Below are positions 43,301 through 54,700 of a DNA stretch of 64,000 nt, in pieces. Origin of the DNA: Pagrus major (lineage: Eukaryota; Chordata; Actinopteri; Spariformes; Sparidae); the NCBI RefSeq assembly GCF_040436345.1, contig NC_133230.1:18548197-18612196 (forward strand), given 5' to 3'. Positions within the stretch are counted from its first letter, which is position 1. Every line of letters starts with the position of its first letter. The notes under the pieces were generated by a model, which was given only the letters and a program-made list of their open reading frames with translations, was not told where the DNA came from and ran no database searches. A program made the position numbers and the translations under genes.

Positions 43301-45476
43301 ATTGCATTTCATTGCGTGCAAACTACGATTTTCTGTCTTGATATGGTTGAGCAGAAAGGAAAAGGATAATGCAGAACAGGAAGCAAATTACAAAGAATCA
43401 AAATAAGTGGTGAAAATGGCAAAAAAGCATAAATACCGTCCCGGTCTAGCAGAAGTAATGTGTGTGTGCATGTGTTCTCCTTAAATGCAGCAAACCAGCA
43501 ATCCTTTATAAGCATGCTGAGTCACAATCGTTCAAGTGCTCTTCAGTTATTACTTAGAAACATGCAAATGTTTGCTCAACTTGGAAGAGCCCAAATTATA
43601 TCCAGTTTGAGGCTGCATGCCAGGAAAGTGGTGACACGGGTTAAAAATAAACCAAAAGTTTAAAATGAACATGTGTTTTCTTGTTGTTTGCGCATGTTTG
43701 CATGGTTTTGCGTTCATATGTGGGAGGAAAAATCAGAAATAAAAGCACATATGGCCGTCAAAGCAAACATGAGTGGATATCATGGTACGAGTCAGCAAAG
43801 ATGGCAATTTGCTTCCTGTTTTTGGTCACATTTAAGGTAAAGATCCTTTAGTTTGTGAAGAATTCTGCATGACGATCCAGCCCTGTGAGATGAAGATGCA
43901 TCCTAAACATCGTACTGCTGTTGACTGAAGATAGAAGCATTGAAGAGCGACATATTCAGCTCCATTGAGGTCGCTGTAATGGTCCTCTGAGAAAGGCATT
44001 CTCAAACGTTTGAGTCTCTTTAAACCCTCTCTGGCACGCAGGAAAATCTCCAGCCGTCCCCAGCATGCCAGCCTCTCCCTTGTCAAGTTTCGGGATTACA
44101 CTATAATACATCCAACACAAGAAGCGGAAGAGGATACATGGGCTGGTGAGGCGACCTCCAAACACACTGTACAGGCACTGTCTTTTTCATTTATGCCTCT
44201 TTTGGGACAGAGAAAGTTCCGGATAGGAAGAGCCATTCACATCTCAGCGTACACTCAGGGTCAGAGTAAGGATGTCTGTGGTTTGTTGTTCTATATGGCT
44301 GCAACGGCTATTTTTCTTTTCTTTGCTTGTTAAAGAAGCTGTAGATGTTGACTTTTGGAGATGGTGTAGCCACTAGTTGATGGGAGACTGATGTTTGGCC
44401 CTCCTCGTGCCATTGAGAGATTAATGGAGTGCTGTTAAAGAAAAATGAAGAGAAAGATCTTTCTTAATCCTTCATACTTAAACACAACTATTTGTCTCTT
44501 TTAGAAACATGACCATGGTCCATAATTTCCTAATTATTTTCTAGACAGTCTGCCAGAAAGAACAAGGTAATTTGGTCCCAATTATGGGGAAATAGATGTC
44601 CAATTGATACACTTCCAATTAAAATTATTACCATGCATTTCAAGCAAAACTCTGAGTCTTTCAGTCGGTTAAAAGTCGGTCAGCTGAACATGAGAAAATG
44701 TGGAATTAGTTTGTATACGAGTCAACAAGTATGTAGAATAAACTTCAAGTATCTTCCTGAAAACTGCTGAAGAAGCAGCAGAAGTAAACTGTCTCGTACA
44801 CCTCATGTAATTGACAGGAAGTGACGAGATGTTATAGATTGTGTATCAAATTCACATATCTTATTTGTTGCTGATGCTATTTTTTGTTTTATTTTGTCTT
44901 TTTACCCTGAATAATATTTATCTGTTTTATTTTAACTAGACTTACTTACTTCATCTTTCCATGTTTAACACAGAGCGCTGTCACTGTAATGTATACATTG
45001 CCTGCTCTTAAAAAACCCAATAAACAGACTAAAAAAATAATGAATGAGTATTTATTCAGGTTTAAATGGAGCCTCTCATTAAAGAAATTTCCAATAATTA
45101 GTGCTAAATTACATAGTCCTTTCCAGCATACTGATGGAAAATATTCAGGAATTAAAGACAATGGACTTTTCCAGTTACAGTACAGTTCACCTGAATCTTT
45201 GCCTTGCTCATAGACAACTCAGCAGAGTGGATGCAAACTATTACATACAGCGAATATGAGGCTAAACCCTGTCCCTGTGCTGTTTAATGTGCTACAGTAG
45301 TCTAGGGTCAGTTTAAAACTGCAGATGTGGTTTGAAACCCTCCTAAGAGATGTGACACCATTGCAGCAGGGTTAATTAACATCAGCTCCCTTTAATTAAC
45401 GAGCTTCAGGAGTCGTAGGAATAGAAAAGATCCTGCCCTCTCCTACCTGTCCTTTTGCTGCTCAGACCCAGCTGGT

Positions 45477-45716
45477 CTAATGATGTTCAGACTGACGGCT
45501 CCACAGTCTGCTCCCCGCTCCACTCCTCGCCTCGGCTCTGGACCCCGACCCTTGACCCCGACTGGACCACGGATCCCCTCTGGAGGAGGCCCCTGCTGTC
45601 TTGGACGCCCGCTCATAAGCGCTCCCCAGGACGTGTGAGTCGCTGGGGGGTAGCTGCCGCCTCCAGGAGGCCGGGCTGTGGGTCGGGTTCGGACTGGGCT
45701 CTGCGCTATCAGCAGG
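45477..45716 (-). CDS. luzp1: Proposed terminal coding exon of luzp1
   Basis: A GC-rich island in AT-rich surroundings. On the minus strand a pyrimidine-rich tract and TTCCAG acceptor at 45717 are followed by 79 codons and a TAG at 45479-45477. The previous exon ends in phase 0 at a CAG/GTAGGG donor, and this exon reads openly from its first base in phase 0. Product: [20 protein letters not shown], then Ser/Gly/Arg-rich, ending [11 protein letters not shown] see no clear match to the human C-terminus, so an alternative short terminus (readthrough of exon 4 would stop within about 14 codons) is possible. Confidence 0.55.
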   Translation of the reverse strand, partial: PADSAEPSPNPTHSPASWRRQLPPSDSHVLGSAYERASKTAGASSRGDPWSSRGQGSGSRAEARSGAGSRLWSRQSEHH

Positions 45717-48700
45717 CTGGAAGGTTCAAAAATGAGATAAAGAAAGATTATTGTTCCTGGTCTGATTTGGCATTGGCTTTGTTAGAAACACAAACATTAC
45801 AATAGAGGTTGGTTCATTCAGTCCCGTACTCTGTTGTATAGGAGTGCTGGGCACTTTGTTTGGACTCTATGTGGGCACTAAATACATGCTGTTTATGTTA
45901 ACTGGTGTGTGACAAGGAAGTCTGCCATGTGGACTTCTGCCAGAGGAAAAATCCCCAACCAAAAACCCCAAACATACCCCAAGCTGAGAGATTTATAATT
46001 TGGTGGGCTGACTAGAAAACAAACCCCAAGTTACTAGTCTGTGGTGGCTACAACGGCACGTCCCCTCTCATAACCTCAGTAACCCTGCATCAAGAAAGCG
46101 AGAGTTAGATGACGATGCAGTTCCTAAAGCACACAGAAACAGCACCCCGCTCCTGTAATTTCAGCTTTAAAAAAGCACCATAATTAGTGACATTTGGTGG
46201 GTTGGAGTTGGCTTCTGATGCAGTTTTAGAATGCATTCTCGCTAATTGGCTTTAATGGAGCCCTGCTGGACTGCCTTTTCTCGGTCTCCTGGGGTAACAG
46301 ACAGGAAATCAGTCACCAGAGATCCCTGCCAAGTAGGCGTAGTCAGTGTGGTCACTTCCTGCTCCCGTCACCGAGGGGAGGAAACGGCAGAGTGGCATAT
46401 TCTCCTTCTATGGTAAGCCACTGCTGCAAGACCGGGGGCTTTCACAAGGTTTCCATGTATTGCACTCTCAGTGTTCCTCCTACACTCAACAGGAGGCTAG
46501 ATTGTTCAACACATTCGTGACAACAAAGATTTGGCAGGTTTCAATTAAAAACTTCAAAGAAAAAGCTTGAAAATGACAATGCCTGCGATGTTCTACTGCT
46601 TTTAAAAGATGTGTGGCTTCAGTAGAAGGAAAATTAGTAACTTCTATGAGTGTGCCAACCGAGAGCTTTTTTTCCCCCCCATGTGGCTGAAAGTTAATTT
46701 AAGAAAATATTTGGGCAAGAGGAACGTCAGCCTGTAATAAATGGCGTTAAGTAAGTTGATGTGCCACAGCAGAGAAAGAAATCTACTGGGAACAGCAAGT
46801 GCTGCTGCCATCACAGACCTGCTCCTGCAGATCACATCAGAACGCCTTCAGCTTGGAAAACCCACTTTTATAGGCTGTTATAATCAGAAACGCTAAATCA
46901 TGTCTGACAGCACAGCATGATGATTTGACATAATAAAAAAAGAAAAGGTGGGACGAAGAAAAGCAGTGCTGTTAGGTATATATCTCGCACCAACTTTTAT
47001 ATGTGAAATGAGCCGGGTAGTCATGTTCTCTGACATTTAGAGGAATAGTCTGACATTTTGCCATACAGAAACGGAAAATGGTATCAATCTTCCCATCTAA
47101 CTTTCGGCAAGAACGTAAATAACCATGTTTTCCAAAAATGTCAAACTATTCCATAAAGGTAAGGTTGGCAATGTATTTTAAAAGACTTTTTTTATTAGAT
47201 GTGTTGAAATTCTCTTTACATCCCGACAGCAATAAATAAATATAATGCTCTGACAAAAACACATGGTTATATATTGCTAAAGCTATTAGTGAGCTACTGG
47301 CACGAGAAAGGCAGAGAAAGTGCGGCCAAAATTTCTGACAGCTAACATGCTAGCTTGACAGTGTTGAGCCACGCTACTTTTTTACATTTATTCTGATACT
47401 TTAAATTGTTTTAACATGTAAATGAGTCATGAGGTAACTATGGCTGGATACGGTTGGCAATGACAACAATATGTTGCAACATTACTGACTACAATCCTTC
47501 ATTTAGCTCACACTCTGGAGTTTTATGAGGAAAAAAAGGGCTCTCTGTTTAAGAATTATCAATAAAGTTTCCAAGAGTTACTTTGAAAACCAAACAAACA
47601 TTGTGGGAAGACTCGGCTCTCCAAAACAGACTGAAGCCCAGCAGATTTAAGAAATAACACACGTAGCGTGTCAGAGCTTCTGCAGAACAAATTATACCCC
47701 TGCTTTAAATTTGTCTGCCCTTGGTCTCTCGCCCAATTTTAAGGAACGGTGCTGTCTTGCCAATCCAAACTCTTAAATCACCTCTCAAGCAAGACAATGC
47801 TCTTAACACTCCAGGTGAAATGTGTGTTTCATTTGCCCAGATGATGATCCGTTTATTGGTTGTGATTTATAAAAGCCAATTTTTTTTATTGCATTTCACG
47901 GGTCGCTCATATCGTGCCTGTTTTCTGATGTTGTACTACTGAAAACATCCCACAGACTGTTATTCCACAGGGCTTCTGCTCTGCGGGTCACATCAGGCGA
48001 ACAGTGAATAGTACAGAGGCTCTGATCCCACACTTTACCTTGCTGCCGCTGGTTTTTGACTCAACAAAGGATGTTTTGGTATCTCGCTCACCGGCCATAT
48101 CGGCCCTGTTGTCCTCAGCCAAACATAAGTTCACGGCTCATTCATGTACCGTCTGAGGTTTCCTACTGATACAGCGGGGAGGAATTACTACAGAGCTGTT
48201 CTGTTCTGGGCTCTGAAGTGTGGAGTGAGTCCTACAGAAAGACAGCACTCCCCATTTTCACACTTACCTGATATGTTCGTTTAAGACTTGGCCTTCAAGT
48301 GTTTTTTGGATCAAGTCCTTTATGCTCTTCATGTTCTGCTCTACATGTCTATTATCAAAGCTATCAAAGTCTACAGCTATGAGGCTGTACTCAGGCAAAA
48401 CGGTGCTTTGAGTTAAATGTCATCAGCTAATGCAAACACGATCACAATGACAATGCTTACACACTGATGCAGGTAAGTGTAGCTGAGGTTGATGGGAATA
48501 TCATTAGTTTTGCAAGTATTTGTAGGCTCGTCTAGTAGACTTAAAAATCACAAGAAAAATCCAAGGCGCTCTCTTATGATCGAATAAAATTCCCTTATTG
48601 TCACGGCATGGTCATGTTAGACCTTAGAACAAATAAGCCTTCGTCAGGGAGTCAAATAGATGTCAAGGAACAAAAGGCCCTTTTAAAGTGGTAATCCATC

Positions 48701-51700
48701 AAGGTGGATACCATATTTCATGCTATCCATCCAATAGTATGAATATATTTCACTCAAAACCCATAGAGGGGAAGCCAAGGGATCACTGAAGTCACTAGAA
48801 CACATCGCCCTGGAACTATGTGAAGAAAACTGTGCCAATCCACCCGCTGGATGTTGAGATATTTCCTGGGTAGGTGCAAACTACGACCTCTCTGCTGGTG
48901 GCAGAAATCATTAGGAATTATGCTCTGGGCACCATGGATATCCATACCAAATTTAAAGGCAATCTAACCGTTGTTTGTACAGACATTTGACTATAAATTA
49001 AAAAAAAGCTAACGTCATGATTGTATTATAGGTAAATCAACAAAGTCAGCAGGCTTAAATCTCAGGACACGATTTATGTCGGCACAAAATGTCATGGCAA
49101 TCAGTTGTTGAGATATTTCATTCTGGACCAAAGCAGTGAACTGACAAACCACAGGCAACAGTCAAGGTTAAACAGAATTTATATTATGGATTTGGACCAT
49201 GATGATGATACTGCCATGACCTTTGAGTAGATGAAAAGATGTCATTCTCTGTCCCATAGAGGTCTGAATAAATGACATCCAAATAATTTATACATGAGGT
49301 TTCAAAACGAAAGCTAATCAATACTCTATCAGTTTGTCCGGGTCGCTGCAGGGTACTTAAAGGATCTGGGAGTGTTGTCTCCTCCTTAATGACTATATTG
49401 ATCAATAGTGCCTTACTGGTGCTGCTGACTTTCAGTCGGCTCTACTCTCATTACTGGGAGGCCTTTGATGTCATTGGTCATCGGCCAATTTCTAGCAAAA
49501 ATACAATCTAACAGTCCGACTATCTAAATGCAGACTGCAACATTTAGGGATCAAGTTTTAGCCAAAGATAGAGGAGTACGGATACCAAGTGAAAGACAGA
49601 TCAATGATGACTAGCTGCATTCCTCTTTCATCAACCCATCCGCCTCCATCTACAAACGTGTAATAATACAAACCTCTTCTATCAACCTCTGACACTGCAA
49701 TCACAAACTAATCCCAACCTCCCGCTGTCCTAACTGCAGCTGTATTTATCCAAACCTCTTGGGAACGGCTGTACTCAGACCACTGAAATGTTCTGAATAT
49801 CCAAACCAAAGATGATCGGCTGTGCTCCAAGACGTGCTTCAAAGCCCAATTATGAATTGAAGTATGTTGTTTTTGCACTGCAGCAATTTTTCCTTATAAT
49901 TGCTATCCAAATGGAGTAACCAGTTCATGAATCAAATATCTGGATGAACAAGGCTTTTAACGTGGCTTTTAAGAGTCAACCAAGCGGGTTTGGGTACTTC
50001 CCATAATGAAGAAGTGACAATAAGAGAGGCAGCTTGTCAGGGCACTGCTGGTTTAACACATCACGGACTGGGCAGGGACTCATTTTGCTTATTTCCAGGG
50101 CTCTACAGTGACCATGCAGTCAAGATTGAGTGATGTTTGACAGGGTCAGAAAGAGGAGAGCAGCAGACATATGAACCGATTGAGAATAAGTGGTCGCCGT
50201 CCTGAAAATGCGGAGTTGAGGGTCAAGGCCATGTGGTAGAACTGATGTGGGCACTGACCCTGACAGAGCTCCCTGAAGCCACTTTGTTCATGTCAGGGCT
50301 TGGATGACAAATTAAATAGAGGGATCGAAGCGAGAAGAAAGGGAGGGCAGGAGTCAGAGACAAAACATAGGTGTCTCACCTCTAATGCTCTTTCTACAAG
50401 CCTGTATCGGTGCTGAATGGGGGCGTCAAGGGTCGAGGCTCACTTGGCCCACTGGGGCGAATGAGAAGGCGAGGCCCTGTTAGCAATTACAGCTCCAAGG
50501 CCATGTAAGTTGCTATGTTTTTATGCAATTGCATATTTGAGGAAGAAGCAGTGTGAAGACAAACTTGACCAGTGATCATCTGAACCAGTACATGCTGTAC
50601 AGCTTAGTATTGTATCCCGTTCACACTGAACAAAACCCCCATCTTGAACTCGCAAACATCTTACTTTTGTGTGCAATGTGAATGTAAATTATAGGGGTTT
50701 GCTCCCAGGTAAATTAACCCTCTGTAAAAAGTGAATTTTTCGTCCAGTACAAGAACTTTGCATAAATCAAATAGCAGAAACTTACAGGGTCGTGATTACA
50801 GGCTCTGAGCAGATATTTAATGGCACTTGATATTTGTCTGATACATTGGTCCATACCAAAAAAGGGCTGATGCCCAGCCCTTGTAAACGTTCACAGAGGA
50901 AGAGAACCCATGATGCCAAAAACAGCACTGCACGACTCCACAACCACGTCCTTTAACCTAAAGTCCCGGTCCTGACCTGGCCAATACCCCTTCAATGCAC
51001 TACTTCTCAATGAAGAACCATTAAATCTTCAACACAACAGTTACAAAAACAACACTGTGGTACACCACAGGATCAACCGGTCAAGCAAATATTGGAGAAA
51101 TCTCTCTAGAACTATATTCGACAGCAGATCTCTGTGTGCAAAGACAAAAACAATTTAACTCCAGATAACTTGAACTTTTCGCCCTTGATCGCAAATGTGA
51201 CCAAAAATGATGTACGAGACGGCAGACACTTTGCGTGTGTGTCTGTCTCCTTGGCAACGTCCAGTTTATTTATAGGGGAAAACACAGATCTTACCCGAAG
51301 GCCTCTAGTCCAACCTAGTTTGTCAAAATGACAGACTGACATGTTATTGTAGCCATGGAGCCCACTCTGTAAGCACTACTACAGCCATTTGACAATATAT
51401 TATATACCAATAGACAAGTAAGTTAATACTGTAGCTCATTGGTAGTTTTCACCTCATTTTTCTGACTTGTTTAAACTTTCACACTCCATTAATGAAGTTA
51501 AAGATATTCACACAATCTTACATGTCAATGCACAGGCACGAAGAAATGAAATCAGAGGGCTTAATCTGGCAATTTGTACAGAAACGTGTTGTTTATAAGC
51601 TCCAAAACCAGTCTTAAGTTATGGGTCAGGTTGTGCCAAGGTTTTGTCATACTATATGTGAAAAGAAAACTTATTAGCAATAAAAATAAGCTCTTGAACA

Positions 51701-54700
51701 GTGATAGATGCACATACAGTTTGTGCAGGAAGAAGAATGTCTGTGGCTCACAAACAACTTACGTGGAGGTGAGTATTTGAACAGTTATCTTCAGCCTGGC
51801 AGGGGCACAGACTGTAAATGTGGTGGCACATTTAAATACAAGAAAGCTATTTTCTTCTCCTTGAGGTTTCCTAACCTTCTTTTCCCCCTGTTGAGGTTTT
51901 TTCATTTCCATCCTCCCTCTCTCTTTTTTTTTGTCCCACCCTTTTCTCTTTGTGCTTACTGGGGCAGCAGGAGTGGGGCCTACAGAACTGCTGTGCTAAG
52001 CTTGAAGTCGCAGAGCCTGGCGTCAGGGAAAAATACAAGCTGGGCTCTCATGCAAAGTGGACACACCAGGAGCTCAGCCCTGCGGTTGTACTTTCTGGAC
52101 TTTTATCTTCAAGACAAAACAATGTGCAGAGTGGTGCGATAATACCTTCACCTGTATAGCAAGGCAGAGTAATTTAGAAGCCACATTTTGCAGTGAAACT
52201 ACAGGCTTTGTTTTTGCCTGAAGACAAAAAGCAGACATAAGGACCATTTTTCCAAGAAGCTGTAAGCAAATTAGTTTGAAGCTGTCTCCCATGACCCCCA
52301 GGTGACATATTTGACATTATATGTACACAAAACCCTACAAAAATACACTTCAACCCCAGCTCTAGGAGAAATTTGTCATATTAATGGAGACAAAAGAGAC
52401 TTTTTTTTTTTCCTATTGGCTTCTGTTCTTCCTTTAACTGAGTCATTCCATTTCGTCAAAACGCTACATTTCATAAGAGAAACATGTTGGATGCCCTACC
52501 TGTGGTGTGTATGATCGGCCCCAGGACTGAGAGGTAACAGGTGCATGGGGTACGATCCTTCCCACGCTTCCTGGCTCCGTGGTGGGAGACTGTGAGCGCT
52601 TTCCCCGGCGGATCCCTTGTTCGTCGACTTCCCTGGTGTTGGGAACCACGCTGTTGATCCTACGCATGTATACCTGAGACAGGGAGTAACACAAGAGAAA
52701 AATTTAAATCTAATGTTGTTCCCTCCTATCCTACAATCTATTATTCCTTCTCATACATTTATTCATTATCTCACCTCTGCAGGGGACGGCTTGGCTCCCT
52801 TCTGTGCCTCAGCATTTCCACCAGCTCCTAATCCGCTGTTTAGTGACTCTTCTGTATCGAAGGTGGTTGCCCGGTAAGCCCTCCATGTTGTTGCAGCTTC
52901 TGCTTCATCCTCTGACCCACCATCAGTCAGCGTCTTTGAACCCCTTCTTCCCTGGCCTGTCTCATCCACAGTTGCCGGACCCCGGTTCCTCCAGGTGCTC
53001 CTCACAGTCACATTCTTCATGTCTGGTAAACTGTCTTCTTGGGAGTACTGGCTTTGTCTTTGGCGTCTCCAGCTGGTGACCGTGGTGGTGCTACTGCTGC
53101 TGCTGCTTTCAAAGCCTGACTCAGTGTCGTTAAAGTCTGCGGAGCTGGTGTCCGGGGACTGGAGGCTGAAGTTGCTGCGCTGGCAGCAGAGGTGGCTGGT
53201 GGTGGTTTCCACTCTGGAGGTGTTGTAGAGTTTGGACCTTGATGAGGAATCATTGTGGTCGTCCACCCCACAGTCCTGGTCCTGGCACGACCGTAAGGTG
53301 ATCTCACTCTTGGGAATGGAGATCTCATACGGGACAGAGATGCTGCCATGGTGTTCACTGCTGGGGCCTGGCGATAAGTAAAATCATATCACAAATTTTC
53401 ATTAAAATAGAGTAGAGATATAGATTTATAGACAAGACAAGAGGCAGTGTCCTTTATGCTAGCAGAATGGCTATATGGATGGTGGTGTCAGATAATGACC
53501 AAAAACCTACAAAACTAATGACATTTCCATCAGCCTGTACAGTACTCTGTGTGAAATGCTCCTAGAGTTAGCAGTTAAATGTTAGCATTATAACACTAGA
53601 AACTAAGATGGTGGACACAGTAAACATTGTACAGTACCTGCTATATCGGCACATTATGATTGAATGTTGAAAAACATAAAATGTCTCCAAACTGCTCATT
53701 TGGCATAATCAAATCCCCCTCGATCCCAAATTGATTTGAATATATGTTAACACCATCCTTTTGTAAGCAGAAATCTCAGCTGATAAGCTTAAAGCATTAG
53801 CATGCAAGCTGACTGAAGTGGTGCACAAGCTGGACCACGTATCAAGGGTGTAAATAACGTCTTTTCAAATCAATTTGGGATCTCTGGGCTTTCAAAGACT
53901 TGGATTACACTGGACGAGCTGTATAGATATGACAAGTCCACTGATACAGTTGGTAAGAAGAATGTTGCAAAGCTGTTTTGCTGTGAAGCTCCAGAAATCA
54001 CCCAACTACTAATGCACACGGAGGTGAGGATATAATGACTGAATTTTCATTTTTGGGTGAACTTATCCTTTAGACCCACGGCTACAACAATCAATCCATG
54101 AAAATGGAAAATAACTTTTCAATAACTTTTGCTTGTTTGTCTTGTTTTAACTTCCTAAAAAACATGCTTTATTTACAATTAACAGAATGAGGAACTGCAG
54201 GAGTACAGCAAAAGGAGGTTGGCTTTGAAAATCAAATGCATTATACTTTCCGTTAACATGAAGTTTTACTGGTTAGTAAATATACAACTCCAGTTCTAAC
54301 ATAAGTATTGAGCTATGGACTCGCACAATGACAAGACAGAGCTTCAGCTGGAAATGTTTGATCGTTCACATGGCATTACAATGATGTTAGGTTTTTGCTT
54401 GTGTTAATAATTGAATATGCAGTTTTTTTATCAAACGTTTGAACATTAACATTTTATTTAGTTTGTGTAAAATGGCGGTGACCACTGAAGTGAAACTGGT
54501 TTGTGAATTGTGAAAACTCACCTATGAGGATGTTACTGGTGGAGGTGTGGCGTTCTTTGACCGGTAAGGGTTCGCTGGACACACTGCTGCTGCGACTGCT
54601 GGTTCTGGAGGAGCTCGGGTCGTTGGGGTAGATGGTTATACTACTGGTCATTTTACTAGTGGTGGTCACGACAGGTTTGGTGGAGATTTTGGGTTTGCCA

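Larger units (their letters stand above)
38102..45476 (-). other. Possible long luzp1 3' UTR and downstream DNA
   Basis: About 7.4 kb downstream of the proposed luzp1 stop, with no credible coding exon. On the minus strand an AATAAA lies at 38107-38102, followed by a T/A-rich tract, and could end a very long 3' UTR; nearer signals are possible. It contains an A18 run near 38220, an (AT)n run at 38514-38532, and a fold-back element at 39797-40385. The UTR extent is inference only. Confidence 0.35.
45717..52499 (-). other. Large luzp1 last intron: no further gene seen, several repeats
   Basis: No convincing exon on either strand. Contains a MITE at 47036-47157 and interspersed-repeat sequence at 48722-49150. 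A segment near 48560-48640 with AATAAGCCTTCGTCAGGG also looks like a common fish repeat. A plus-strand frame at 51708-52142 is probably spurious (Phe- and Ser-rich translation of a pyrimidine tract). Confidence 0.5.

Noticed and set aside
45455-45805. Plus-strand 116-codon frame
   Set aside because: Antisense shadow of the GC-rich proposed luzp1 terminal exon; no splice or start context on the plus strand.
51708-52142. 144-codon plus-strand frame in the luzp1 last intron
   Set aside because: Low-complexity Phe/Ser/Pro translation of a pyrimidine-rich tract, with no homology or exon signals.
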